Shown: positions 25,417-33,270 of the stretch, piece by piece
How positions within the stretch are numbered: the stretch's first letter is position 1
Layout: every line of letters starts with the position of its first letter
DNA from: Caldifarciminota bacterium
Lineage (GTDB): Bacteria > Hydrothermota > UBA3073
Reading direction: 5' to 3'
Assembly (NCBI GenBank): GCA_023129165.1
Contig: JAGMCL010000116.1
Span: 1-38,884, forward strand
Length of the DNA stretch: 38,884 nucleotides
Notes under the pieces: generated by a model
What the model was told of the DNA's origin: nothing
The model's database searches: none
Seen by the model: only the letters and a program-made list of their open reading frames with translations
Made by a program: the position numbers and the translations under genes

Positions 25417-25455
25417 AATCTAACAAACTTACAAACTAACAAACTTACAAACTAA
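25417..25455 (-). repeat. Simple CAAACTTACAAACTAA repeat, right flank of the four-helix-bundle gene
   Basis: Two copies of CTTACAAACTAA-type units preceded by AATCTAACAAA. The reverse complement (TTAGTTTG...TTAGATT) mirrors the left flank at 24978-25029. It ends one base before the dehydratase ATG at 25457. Confidence 0.65.
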
Positions 25456-25456
25456 T

Positions 25457-26494
25457 ATGAATCTACTCGTTACAGGTGGGGCAGGATTTATAGGAAGCAA
25501 TTTTGTTAAGAAGGTGCTATTAAGGAGTCCGTCAGCTGACGGATACAAGGTTACTGTATTAGATGCCCTTACTTATGCAGGCAATAAGAAGAACTTCCCG
25601 GAAAACTTTTGGAAAAACCCGAATTTCAAGTTTATTGAAGGCAATATCTTAGACAGGGACCTTGTGGATAGAACTATGGCTTCACATGATTCTGTAGTCA
25701 ACTTTGCTGCATATACTCATATAGACCGCTCTATCAACTTGTCTGACCCATTTATTGATACTGATTTCAAAGGAACCCACATACTACTTGAGGCAGCGAG
25801 AAAGAGCGGCATAGAAAGGTTTGTACATATCTCAACATCAGAGGTCTACGGAAGTGCAATGTATACACCCATGGATGAAGAGCACCCAATAAGACCACAG
25901 AGTCCATATGCTGCAGCAAAGGCTGGTGCTGATAGATTGGTATACTCTTATTTCATAACATATAATCTACCCTGTGTGGTAATAAGACCTTTTAACAACT
26001 ATGGCTATAATCAGTATCCAGAAAAACTTATACCCTATTTCATAATAAATGCAATTAAAGGAATGCATCTTCCTGTATATGGCACAGGGGAAAACTCAAG
26101 AGATTGGCTGTGGGTGGAAGATTGTGTGGATGGAATAATCAGAGCCTTAGATGTAGATATTGAGAAAATTAATGGAGAGGTAATAAATCTTGGGACAGGC
26201 CTGGATTTCTCTGTAAATTATATTGCAGAAAAGATCATAGACTTTCTTGGTAAGGATAGATCGTTAATTGAAACAGTTGGTGAAAGACCCGGGCATGTTA
26301 AGAGACTTATCACATCATATGAGAAGGCGAAAAGAATTTTAGGCTGGCAGCCTGTAATGAAGTTTGAGGAGGGATTAATTAAAACGATTGAATGGTACAC
26401 AAAAAATAGGACATGGTGGGAGGAAATAATGGCAAAGGAAGAATTTAAAAGTTTTGAGAGAAAATGGTACGCATTTATGAAGGAGTCTATGTGA
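25457..26494 (+). CDS. RmlB-like nucleotide-sugar dehydratase/epimerase (NAD-dependent SDR)
   Basis: A 345-residue extended SDR enzyme. The NAD-binding motif is TGGAGFIGSN (6-15), then LDALTYAGN (35-43), the catalytic tyrosine/lysine in SPYAAAKAG (Y151, K155), and NNYGYNQYPEKLIP plus SRDWLWVEDC, all typical of dTDP-glucose 4,6-dehydratase. However, the active-site triad reads STSEVYG (T127-S128-E129) where RmlB has STDEVYG, so the proton-donating aspartate is replaced by serine. TSE is usual in UDP-glucuronate decarboxylases and related enzymes. The reaction may therefore differ from RmlB. A palindromic repeat core (25528-25543) is embedded in the coding sequence. The Wza-like gene starts inside its stop codon. 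Confidence 0.85.
   Translation: MNLLVTGGAGFIGSNFVKKVLLRSPSADGYKVTVLDALTYAGNKKNFPENFWKNPNFKFIEGNILDRDLVDRTMASHDSVVNFAAYTHIDRSINLSDPFIDTDFKGTHILLEAARKSGIERFVHISTSEVYGSAMYTPMDEEHPIRPQSPYAAAKAGADRLVYSYFITYNLPCVVIRPFNNYGYNQYPEKLIPYFIINAIKGMHLPVYGTGENSRDWLWVEDCVDGIIRALDVDIEKINGEVINLGTGLDFSVNYIAEKIIDFLGKDRSLIETVGERPGHVKRLITSYEKAKRILGWQPVMKFEEGLIKTIEWYTKNRTWWEEIMAKEEFKSFERKWYAFMKESM
25528..25543. repeat. Palindrome inside the dehydratase coding sequence
   Basis: TCCGTCAGCTGACGGA is a perfect 16-bp palindrome encoding about residues 24-29 (SPSADG). The flanking GAG and TAC resemble the intergenic repeat cores near 33149-33170 and 38282-38305, which read GAGTCCGTC...GACGGAT. Confidence 0.6.
26481..26485 (+). 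promoter_or_regulatory. Shine-Dalgarno site fixing the Wza-like start
   Basis: AGGAG ends five bases before the GTG at 26491. It lies within the end of the dehydratase gene and selects the GTG over the in-frame ATG at 26464. Confidence 0.7.
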
Positions 26495-27309
26495 ATTTTT
26501 TATTAATTTTTTCAATCGTATGTATAACAAGTGTGCATGACTATATCATTTTAGTGGGAGATAAGCTCCAGATAAGTGTATACGGAAGTGTAAGTTTCTC
26601 ATATCAACAAACTGTAACACCATCTGGAGAGATATATATCCAGTATGTTTCCATCCCACCAAGCGAAGAAGCCCCATTCTTTGCATGGGAGGTGCTGGAT
26701 GTTATGAACATAAAGGGAATGACTATAACAAAAGCCACGTCTATCGTCGAAGAAAGATTTAATAAATATTTTAAAAATGTAAAGGTGAATCTGTCAGTAA
26801 TCGCCTTTCGCGACAAAGTTTTTTTAACTGGGGCAGTTACTAAACCAGGTTCTTACCCATTCATACCAGGCCTTACAGTCAGCGAATACATAGAATGTGC
26901 AGGAGGAATACAACCATATGGGGACTTATCTAAAATAACTATAAAGAAATATGATTCAACAATTGATGCCTCATCCGGGTCAATGGTAGAACAAAATTGG
27001 AATATATATATACCAAAGGCATATGTTTATGTAAAAGGTATGGTCACAATACCAGGAGCACATCATTTTAATCCTGACCTAAATGGGCTGGATTATATAG
27101 GACTATCAGGAGGCCCAACTGACAGAGCAAATATAAAAAAAGCATATATAATTACAACAAACGGGGAAAGACTTCCCATTGAAAATAATCCACCAATGTA
27201 TAGTACAATTGTAATTCCTGAAGTGTCTTTGAAATGGTGGCAGGATCACTTAACAATAGTTTCTATAATCACAACTGTATTGGTTACGTTGCTTACTATA
27301 ACAAAATAG
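26491..27309 (+). CDS. Wza-like polysaccharide export protein (SLBB domain)
   Basis: A 272-residue outer-membrane polysaccharide export protein. From the chosen GTG start it has a short hydrophobic signal sequence (NFLLIFSIVCITS). A Poly_export domain follows (YIILVGDKLQISVYGSVSF, then VTPSGEIYIQY), and then two SLBB-type modules (KVFLTGAVTKPGSYPF and YVYVKGMVTIPGAHHF). The last 22 residues (HLTIVSIITTVLVTLLTI) are hydrophobic and may be the helix that builds the outer-membrane pore, as in Wza. The GTG overlaps the dehydratase stop (ATGTGA) and has a strong AGGAG site. No clear lipobox cysteine is seen. It acts with the Wzz-like protein encoded next. Confidence 0.86.
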   Translation: MNFLLIFSIVCITSVHDYIILVGDKLQISVYGSVSFSYQQTVTPSGEIYIQYVSIPPSEEAPFFAWEVLDVMNIKGMTITKATSIVEERFNKYFKNVKVNLSVIAFRDKVFLTGAVTKPGSYPFIPGLTVSEYIECAGGIQPYGDLSKITIKKYDSTIDASSGSMVEQNWNIYIPKAYVYVKGMVTIPGAHHFNPDLNGLDYIGLSGGPTDRANIKKAYIITTNGERLPIENNPPMYSTIVIPEVSLKWWQDHLTIVSIITTVLVTLLTITK

Positions 27310-27383
27310 TAATTAAGTATCCCTGCTTCACATAAGAAAAAAATAATAACTCAATAATCTAATGAACCAATAACCAATATAAA

Positions 27384-28562
27384 ATGAATAAAAACCCAGG
27401 CGTAAGAGATTATGTGGCTGTAATAGTCAGGTGGAGAAACATTGTGTTCTTCAATATCATTACTATTACCCTTATTGCTGTAATAGTGTCTTTAGTAGTT
27501 CCTCAAAGATATACCTCTACTGGAAAACTATTTCCCCCACTCCTCACGGGTCAAAATATTGGTATTTCTCAGTTCACAGCAATGTTATCAGGCTTTGGTC
27601 TACCTACTGGTATAGGTGCAACCCCTTCAGATCTATTTGCTGCATTATTAAAGTCAAGAAGTGTTATTGACAGCGTAATAGAGGAGCATGGACTAAAGAA
27701 ATACTATGAGGCAAAAATTATGTTAGAAACAAGAGAAACACTTCTTAATTCAACAGATATTTCAGTCTCTCCAGAAGGTATAATTACGATCTCTGTAACA
27801 GATAGAGACCCTGAAATGGCTTCAAAAATTGTAAACTCGTACATTAAATCTCTTGATGCAATCAATAAAGAGACAAGCATGACAGTTGGTAAAAGGAATC
27901 GTATATTCCTTGAAGAGAGAATAAAAGAGATTAATGCTAAATTGAAGAGTTCTGAGGACTCATTGAAAGAATTTCAGGAAAGACATCATATCATCTCACT
28001 TCCTGATGAATTAACACAAGCAGTAACAGTTCTAAGCACACTTCTTGCCCAGAAAATAAATAAAGAGATAGAACTGGGAATGATAAGAATGTTTGCAACA
28101 GAAGAAAACCCTCAGGTCTTAAGGAAAAAAAAGGAGCTTTCACTAATAGAAGAACAAATAAATGATATTGGTTACGATGCCAATTTAGATGAATTTGGCG
28201 TTGGTTTTTCTATCCCACTTCAAAACGTACCTGAGACTTGTTTAAAACTTGCACGATTTATGAGAAGTGTGGAGGTGAAACAAAAGGTTTTCATCGTGCT
28301 TACAGAGCAATATGAACATGCAAAAATTCAGGAACTGAGAGACACACCAACTGTCGAGATACTTGATATACCGGAACCTCCTGAGAAGAGGAGTTTCCCG
28401 AAAAGAAAGAGGATAGTTGCCGCCGCTTTTGTTTTAAGTCTTTTTGTTGGTATAGGATTGGCATTCTTCTTTGATTATACAGAGAGGATAAAGGATACAG
28501 AAGAGGGCGGAAAATGGAATGAAATAGCAAATGATTTAAATAAGGGTATTTTTAAAAAATAA
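27384..28562 (+). CDS. Wzz-like chain-length determinant (polysaccharide co-polymerase)
   Basis: A 392-residue inner-membrane protein. It has an N-terminal membrane helix (about 19-40, NIVFFNIITITLIAVIVSLV) and the Wzz segment YTSTGKLFPP. A long periplasmic, largely helical region (about 150-250, with KLKSSEDSLKEFQERHH) follows. A second helix near the end (IVAAAFVLSLFVGIGLAFFF) is preceded by the proline-rich PEPPEKRSFPKRKR typical of this family. There is no attached tyrosine-kinase domain. With the Wza-like exporter 74 bp upstream it should form the export machinery for an envelope polysaccharide. It lies directly ahead of rpsB, only 50 bp away, without an obvious terminator. Confidence 0.88.
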   Translation: MNKNPGVRDYVAVIVRWRNIVFFNIITITLIAVIVSLVVPQRYTSTGKLFPPLLTGQNIGISQFTAMLSGFGLPTGIGATPSDLFAALLKSRSVIDSVIEEHGLKKYYEAKIMLETRETLLNSTDISVSPEGIITISVTDRDPEMASKIVNSYIKSLDAINKETSMTVGKRNRIFLEERIKEINAKLKSSEDSLKEFQERHHIISLPDELTQAVTVLSTLLAQKINKEIELGMIRMFATEENPQVLRKKKELSLIEEQINDIGYDANLDEFGVGFSIPLQNVPETCLKLARFMRSVEVKQKVFIVLTEQYEHAKIQELRDTPTVEILDIPEPPEKRSFPKRKRIVAAAFVLSLFVGIGLAFFFDYTERIKDTEEGGKWNEIANDLNKGIFKK

Positions 28563-28612
28563 AGTTCTTTTTCTGTTTCTTTGAATTTACAGAATTTTAA
28601 ACAGGAGGCTAT

Positions 28613-29344
28613 GTGGAGGAGTTGACCATCAAACAACTTGTTGAATCTGGCGTTCACTTCGGACATAGGAAAGACAAGTGGAACCCCAAAATGCAAGATT
28701 TCATTCTAACTGAGAGGAAAGGTATTCACGTTATAGACCTAAAAAAAACCTTAGAATATCTTGTTAAGGCTTGTGATTCCATCAAATCAAATATAATTGA
28801 AGGTAAGACTATACTTTTTGTGGGAACAAAAAAACAGGCAAAGGATATTATAAAAGAAGAGGCTGAAAGAGTAGAAGTGTACTATGTATCTGAAAGATGG
28901 CTTGGGGGTACACTAACAAATTTTTCTACTATTAGAATGGCAGTAAATAAGATGAAGGACCTTGAAGAAAAATTCGATAAACAGGAGTTTGGAGACCTGA
29001 CAAAAAAGGAGATACTTACTCTCAAAAGGGAGCTTCATAAATTAGAAAGGAACCTGCGTGGGATAAAAGATATGGATAATCTGCCAGATATGATATATAT
29101 ATGTGACATTAAAAAAGAGAAAAACGCATTGAATGAGGCAAATAAGCTTGAAATACCTGTTGTGGGAGTAGTAGATACAAATGTTGATCCAACTTTCGTA
29201 GATTATCCAATCCCAGCAAATGATGATGCAATAAAATCTATTACAATAATAACAAAAACATTGGCTAATGCAGTTCTTGAGGGAAGAAAGGCACGAGAGG
29301 ATCAAGAAAGTAAAGAAGAGGTAAATAAAACAGATCAAAAGTAA
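28613..29344 (+). CDS. rpsB: 30S ribosomal protein S2
   Basis: S2 binds the head/body junction of the 30S subunit with S1. The 243-residue product has the family start LTIKQLVESGVHFGHRKDKW (4-23), WNPKMQDFI, and later ERWLGGTLTNFSTI. Near the end come MIYICDIKKEKNALNEANKL, VVDTNVDP and YPIPANDDAI. The GTG at 28613 is chosen because AGGAGG (28603-28608) lies four bases upstream; the overlapping ATG at 28611 is in another frame and stops at once. It begins the conserved rpsB-tsf-pyrH-frr series. Confidence 0.97.
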   Translation: MEELTIKQLVESGVHFGHRKDKWNPKMQDFILTERKGIHVIDLKKTLEYLVKACDSIKSNIIEGKTILFVGTKKQAKDIIKEEAERVEVYYVSERWLGGTLTNFSTIRMAVNKMKDLEEKFDKQEFGDLTKKEILTLKRELHKLERNLRGIKDMDNLPDMIYICDIKKEKNALNEANKLEIPVVGVVDTNVDPTFVDYPIPANDDAIKSITIITKTLANAVLEGRKAREDQESKEEVNKTDQK

Positions 29345-29438
29345 CTTTTTTACCCTCCATTTAAAAACCTCTAAATCAAAATTTGAAAAATTTTTTCTAT
29401 CCGTTTAACTATTATTTCGCAATTTTCTATCACAAATG

Positions 29439-29445
29439 AAGGAGG
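29439..29445 (+). promoter_or_regulatory. Shine-Dalgarno site fixing the tsf start
   Basis: AAGGAGG followed by five bases and GTG at 29451. The site lies inside the longer possible reading from ATG 29436, which favours the GTG. Confidence 0.65.
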
Positions 29446-29450
29446 AAGAA

Positions 29451-30044
29451 GTGAAGGTTTCAAGGAACGCAATAATGGAATTAAAAGAAAGAACTGGCGC
29501 AGGAGTTATGGACTGTAAAAACGTTCTTGTCGAGACCAATAATGATATCGAAAAGGCAGTAGAACTACTACGTAAGAAAGGTATTGCCCAATCAGAAAAA
29601 AAGATGGAAAGAAAAACAGAACAGGGTTTAGTTGATGCTTATATTCATCCCGGTGCAAGGCTCGGTGTCCTTGTTGAAGTCTCCTGTGAATCTGATTTTG
29701 TTGCAAGAACTCCCGAGTTCCAGAGACTTGTTAGAGACATTGCCATGCAGGTTGCTGCATCCAATCCTGGCTGGATAGAGAGAAAGGATGTTCCCGAAGA
29801 TGTTGTTGAGAGAGAGAAATCTATATTCGAATCTCAGGCAAAAGAGATGGGAAAGCCTGAGAAGATTATACACAGGATTGTAGAGGGTAAAATAGAAAAT
29901 TTTTACAAAGATTCCTGTTTACTCGAACAATCGTTCATAAAAAATACTGATATCTCTATTCATGACCTTATCAAGGAACATATATCAAAGTTCAGTGAAA
30001 ACATAAGAGTTAAGAGATTTTCAAGATTTAAAGTTGGTGGATAA
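29451..30044 (+). CDS. tsf: Elongation factor Ts, short form
   Basis: EF-Ts exchanges guanine nucleotide on EF-Tu. From the GTG start the protein is 197 residues, with the N-terminal UBA-like motif LKERTGAGVMDCKNVL (about 11-26) and the EF-Tu contact GVLVEVSCESDFVART (about 71-86). The segment SCLLEQSFIKNTDISIHDLI is in the C-terminal part. Length matches the short Thermus-like type, which lacks one of the two core subdomains of E. coli EF-Ts, so it may act as a dimer. An in-frame ATG five codons upstream (29436) would add MKEEE, but its codons are the ribosome site of the GTG. It follows rpsB after 106 bp with no hairpin of note. Confidence 0.95.
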   Translation: MKVSRNAIMELKERTGAGVMDCKNVLVETNNDIEKAVELLRKKGIAQSEKKMERKTEQGLVDAYIHPGARLGVLVEVSCESDFVARTPEFQRLVRDIAMQVAASNPGWIERKDVPEDVVEREKSIFESQAKEMGKPEKIIHRIVEGKIENFYKDSCLLEQSFIKNTDISIHDLIKEHISKFSENIRVKRFSRFKVGG

Positions 30045-30050
30045 AAAAAT

Positions 30051-30755
30051 ATGAAAAGGGTTATATTAAAACTATCTGGTGAGATATTTCAAGGAGAAAA
30101 AGAGTTTGGTATTGACCCAATGCAACTGAAAAAGCTTGCAGAGGAGATAATACACGTTTATAAAAAAGGAATAGAACTTGGTATTGTTGTTGGAGGTGGT
30201 AACTTCATAAGGGGTACAAGCAACAATCTACACGGTATCGATAGGGTCACATCTGACTATTTAGGAATGCTTGGCACACTAATGAACGCCATAGCTTTAC
30301 AGAACGTGTTAGAAAGTCTTGGTGTAACAACTCGTCTACAATCTGGTATAGAAGTAAAAAGCCTGGCCGAACCGTTCATCAGAAGAAGAGCAATTAGACA
30401 TATAGAGAAGGGCAGGATTCTTCTGTTTGCCTGTGGCACAGGCAGTCCGTATTTTACAACAGATACAGCTTCAGTACTTAGAGCTATTGAAATAGGGGCA
30501 GATTCTATTATTAAGGGTACAAAAGTTGATGGAGTCTATGATAAAGACCCTATGAAATATCCTAAAGCCAGGAGATATGAAAAAATTAGTTACGATGAGT
30601 TTATCAAAAACGATCTTCGAGTAATGGATATGACATCAATTACTCTGGCAAAGGATGAAAAAATCCCCATTATAGTTTTTAATATTACCAAGCCTGGTGG
30701 TTTTGAAAGGGTAGTGGGTGGTGAAAAAATCGGAACAGTTATTTGCAGTCAATAA
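30051..30755 (+). CDS. pyrH: UMP kinase
   Basis: PyrH phosphorylates UMP to UDP in pyrimidine nucleotide synthesis. The 234-residue amino-acid-kinase-fold protein starts VILKLSGE (4-11). It has IVVGGGNFIRG (45-55), RVTSDYLGMLGTLMNA, the acceptor-site GTGSPYFTTDTAS (about 129-141) and KVDGVYDKDP (about 158-167). It starts 6 bp after tsf and is probably translated from the same message. Complete and typical. Confidence 0.97.
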   Translation: MKRVILKLSGEIFQGEKEFGIDPMQLKKLAEEIIHVYKKGIELGIVVGGGNFIRGTSNNLHGIDRVTSDYLGMLGTLMNAIALQNVLESLGVTTRLQSGIEVKSLAEPFIRRRAIRHIEKGRILLFACGTGSPYFTTDTASVLRAIEIGADSIIKGTKVDGVYDKDPMKYPKARRYEKISYDEFIKNDLRVMDMTSITLAKDEKIPIIVFNITKPGGFERVVGGEKIGTVICSQ

Positions 30756-30854
30756 TTACAAACGACTGGGTTTTTAAATTTCAAATCTTTAATGATTTAA
30801 CTATTCCCTCTTAATATTACCGATACTGTGAAAAATAATATGAAAGAATATGAC

Positions 30855-30956
30855 AAACCACACCTGCCTGCCGGTAGGCAGGGAGGAGAGGAATATAAAT
30901 CTTTTATAACCCCTTAATACTAAAGATTCTCTGTGGTTAGATTTTACACACTACCA
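30855..30956. repeat. Dispersed AACCACA element, pyrH-frr gap
   Basis: AAACCACAC (30855-30863) leads into CCTGCCTGCCGGTAGGCAGG (about 30863-30882). TGTGGTT at 30932-30938 pairs with the first word. Positions 30931-30954 (CTGTGGTTAGATTTT then ACACACTAC) are the reverse complement of 38164-38187 with one mismatch, and the opening words match the hairpin at 452-489. The 221-bp gap holds no gene. Confidence 0.65.
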
Positions 30957-30976
30957 TATTACCAACAAGGAGGTTT

Positions 30977-31534
30977 ATGCATAATAAAGTATACATTGAG
31001 ACAGAGAAAAAGATGAAAAAGACCGTTGAGATTCTAAGGAATGAGTTGGTGAAGATTCGTACGGGTAGAGCCAATCCCGGTCTTGTTGAGGACATCAAGG
31101 TCGAATCCTATGGAACACAAGTTCCTCTATCTCAATTAACAAGTATAACAGTACCTGAACCAAGGCAGCTTTTAATAAGACCCTGGGATAAAAATTTGCT
31201 TCCAGATATAGAAAAGGCAATCCAAAAATCAGGTTTGGGACTTACACCCACCTCGGATGGTGTGGTCATCAGATTAAACCTTCCACCACTAACAGAGGAA
31301 AACCGTCAGAATATCTCTAAACTTGTTCATAAGATAGGCGAGGAGAACAAAATTGCTATTCGTAATATAAGGAGACAGTCAATAGAAACTATAAAACAAA
31401 CGAAAGATGACAAAGAGATATCAGAGGACGATGAGAAGAAAATGGAGAAAGAGATACAAAAACTAACAGATATTTATGTCGAAGAAATAGACAATATATT
31501 AATGAGCAAGGATAAAGAGATATTGGAGAGTTAA
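30977..31534 (+). CDS. frr: Ribosome recycling factor
   Basis: RRF splits post-termination ribosomes with EF-G. The 185-residue protein has the expected three-helix bundle and inserted beta domain: ELVKIRTGRANPGLVEDIKV (about 24-43), YGTQVPLSQLTSITVPEPR, the helix-breaking LPPLTEENRQNISKLVHKI (about 101-119), and a C-terminal RRQSIETIKQTKDDKEISED helix. AAGGAGG precedes the ATG by three bases. Its stop TAA overlaps the uppS ATG by one base, indicating coupled translation. Length is standard. Confidence 0.97.
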   Translation: MHNKVYIETEKKMKKTVEILRNELVKIRTGRANPGLVEDIKVESYGTQVPLSQLTSITVPEPRQLLIRPWDKNLLPDIEKAIQKSGLGLTPTSDGVVIRLNLPPLTEENRQNISKLVHKIGEENKIAIRNIRRQSIETIKQTKDDKEISEDDEKKMEKEIQKLTDIYVEEIDNILMSKDKEILES

Positions 31535-32256
31535 TGAGGCTCAGTCGCAATAATTTAAATATCGGAAAAGAGAAGCTGCCACGTCACATCGCTATAATAA
31601 TGGACGGAAATGGAAGATGGGCAAAGAGACGAAAACTACCAAGAATCGAGGGTCACAGACAGGGAGTCAAACGCACAAGACAAATAGTAGAGACTTGTGG
31701 AAAGCTGGATATTGATTATCTTACAATATTTTCTTTCTCGATAGAAAACTGGTCACGCCCCATAGAAGAGGTCAATTTTCTGATGAATCTCTTTGAAGAA
31801 ACAATAAAACTACAGGTGCCTGACCTTCTCAAGAATAATGTAAGAATGAGATTCATTGGAAGGTTTGATAATATACCCGAACATGTTATGAAGACAATTA
31901 AATGGGGAGAGGCAAAGACTAAGGGCTGCACCGGATTAAAACTCATAGTTGCCATATCATATGGTGGAATGTCCGAGGTTGTTGACGCAGTTAAAAAAAT
32001 AATCGATAAGGGCATACCATCTCACGAAATAGACGAGAAATCATTTCACAAATTTCTATATACTCCTGATGTTCCATTCCCTGATCTTCTCATCCGCACT
32101 TCTGGTGAGTACAGGTTGTCCAATTTTCTTATATATCAAACAGCTTACTCGGAACTCTGGATTACAAAGACCCTGTGGCCAGATTTTACCCCATCCCTTC
32201 TCTTGAAGGCAATCTCGGATTATCAGAACAGAGAGAGACGATTCGGAGGAGTATGA
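31534..32256 (+). CDS. uppS: Undecaprenyl diphosphate synthase (cis-prenyltransferase)
   Basis: UppS builds the C55 polyprenyl diphosphate carrier used for peptidoglycan and surface polysaccharide. The 240-residue protein shows HIAIIMDGNGRWAKRR (18-33, catalytic D24), GHRQG, TIFSFSIENWSRP (about 64-76) and LLIRTSGEYRLSNFLIYQ (about 188-205) followed by YSELW. It is complete. The frame overlaps both neighbours: ATG shares one base with the frr stop, and its TGA overlaps the cdsA ATG. Its product would be the lipid carrier for the flippase and glycosyltransferases elsewhere in the window. Confidence 0.97.
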   Translation: MRLSRNNLNIGKEKLPRHIAIIMDGNGRWAKRRKLPRIEGHRQGVKRTRQIVETCGKLDIDYLTIFSFSIENWSRPIEEVNFLMNLFEETIKLQVPDLLKNNVRMRFIGRFDNIPEHVMKTIKWGEAKTKGCTGLKLIVAISYGGMSEVVDAVKKIIDKGIPSHEIDEKSFHKFLYTPDVPFPDLLIRTSGEYRLSNFLIYQTAYSELWITKTLWPDFTPSLLLKAISDYQNRERRFGGV

Positions 32257-33080
32257 AAAACAATCTATTCTACAGGATAATAACCTCTTTGTTATTTATT
32301 CCTGCACTCGTATATATAGCAAGAGAAGGCAACATTCCTTTTTTAATATTAATTGAATTTGGAATATTATTATCAAGTTATGAGTTTTTCACTATTCTTG
32401 AAATAAAGGGTCTTAATCCACATAAGATCCTTGGTATTATAGCAGCGGTTTTACTTGGACTGAACGCATACTTTGCCAGTTATTTTTTCACCCTGGCAAC
32501 TCTTACAATTCTCTTTATTCTACTATCGATACCTGAACTAACAAGGACAGATCCTGATAGGGCAATATATCATATATCTACCACCTTCTTCGGTGTAATA
32601 TATACAGGATGGCTTTTCTCCCATCTAATACTTCTCAGGGAGTTTCCCGTTCATAAGGGGGGAGATTATAGCCTTGGTCTATCTTATGCAATGCTACCAT
32701 TTGTTATAGCCTGGACAGGTGACACTTTTGCATTTGTTATTGGCAGCAAACTCGGAAGACACAAGCTGTTGAAAAGGGTAAGTCCTTCAAAATCATGGGA
32801 GGGTACTATTGGAGGTGGTCTGGCCTCTATAGCAGCACTATTTGTAATGCGGACATTTTATGCACAATATCTAACTGTCTTTGATACGATTGTTTTAGGT
32901 ATTTTAGGTTACTCCAGCGCCGTAGTTGGAGATCTTATAGAATCCCTACTAAAGAGGGATGCAAAACTCAAGGATGTTTCAAGTTCAATTCCTGGGCATG
33001 GAGGTGTACTTGACAGATTTGATTCCATTTTATTTACTGCCCCATTAGTATATTATTATCTTCAATTGTTTGTTCTATAA
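32253..33080 (+). CDS. cdsA: Phosphatidate cytidylyltransferase
   Basis: CdsA makes CDP-diacylglycerol from phosphatidic acid and CTP at the inner membrane. The 275-residue protein has about eight hydrophobic segments and the family signature near the C-terminus: VSPSKSWEGTIGGG, then KDVSSSIPGHGGVLDRFDSI (about 244-263). I set the start at 32253, where ATG overlaps the uppS stop (ATGA) and GGAGGAG (32245-32251) is just upstream. The frame is open further upstream to 32175, but those codons lie within uppS and add no hydrophobic or conserved sequence. It continues the typical uppS-cdsA-dxr-rseP order. Confidence 0.95.
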   Translation: MKNNLFYRIITSLLFIPALVYIAREGNIPFLILIEFGILLSSYEFFTILEIKGLNPHKILGIIAAVLLGLNAYFASYFFTLATLTILFILLSIPELTRTDPDRAIYHISTTFFGVIYTGWLFSHLILLREFPVHKGGDYSLGLSYAMLPFVIAWTGDTFAFVIGSKLGRHKLLKRVSPSKSWEGTIGGGLASIAALFVMRTFYAQYLTVFDTIVLGILGYSSAVVGDLIESLLKRDAKLKDVSSSIPGHGGVLDRFDSILFTAPLVYYYLQLFVL

Positions 33081-33270
33081 ATCTTTTATATGATTAGAAA
33101 AATTTTATTATAAAAAAACCCTTATTTGATAGGATGAGATTGCCACGCTCTCCGTCAAACGACGGACTCGCAATGACAGGTACCTGGGATGAAATTGCCG
33201 TGTCATGATTAATTTCGGGACTTAAAATGACTTATTCCTTTTAGTTATTTTCTTAAATTAATTAAAAAGT
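33081..33270. other. 190-bp cdsA-dxr gap with repeat
   Basis: Contains a repeat copy at 33136-33178 and a degenerate second copy of its start near 33190-33210 (GATGAAATTGCCGTGTCATGA). No clear promoter or terminator was seen, and the remainder is AT-rich. Confidence 0.5.
33136..33178 (-). repeat. GAGATTGCC...CGCAATGACA dispersed palindromic element
   Basis: Forty-three bases, GAGATTGCCACGCTCTCCGT through CGACGGACTCGCAATGACA. The reverse complement matches 38273-38321, which differs mainly by a six-base longer loop. The core CCGTC/GACGG forms a hairpin. Confidence 0.7.

Noticed and set aside
26464-26490. ATG at 26464 as start of the Wza-like gene
   Set aside because: These codons lie within the dehydratase gene; the GTG at 26491 has AGGAG at ideal spacing and gives a clean signal sequence.
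32175-32252. N-terminal extension of cdsA from 32175
   Set aside because: It overlaps the uppS coding end; the ATG at 32253 overlaps the uppS stop and follows GGAGGAG.
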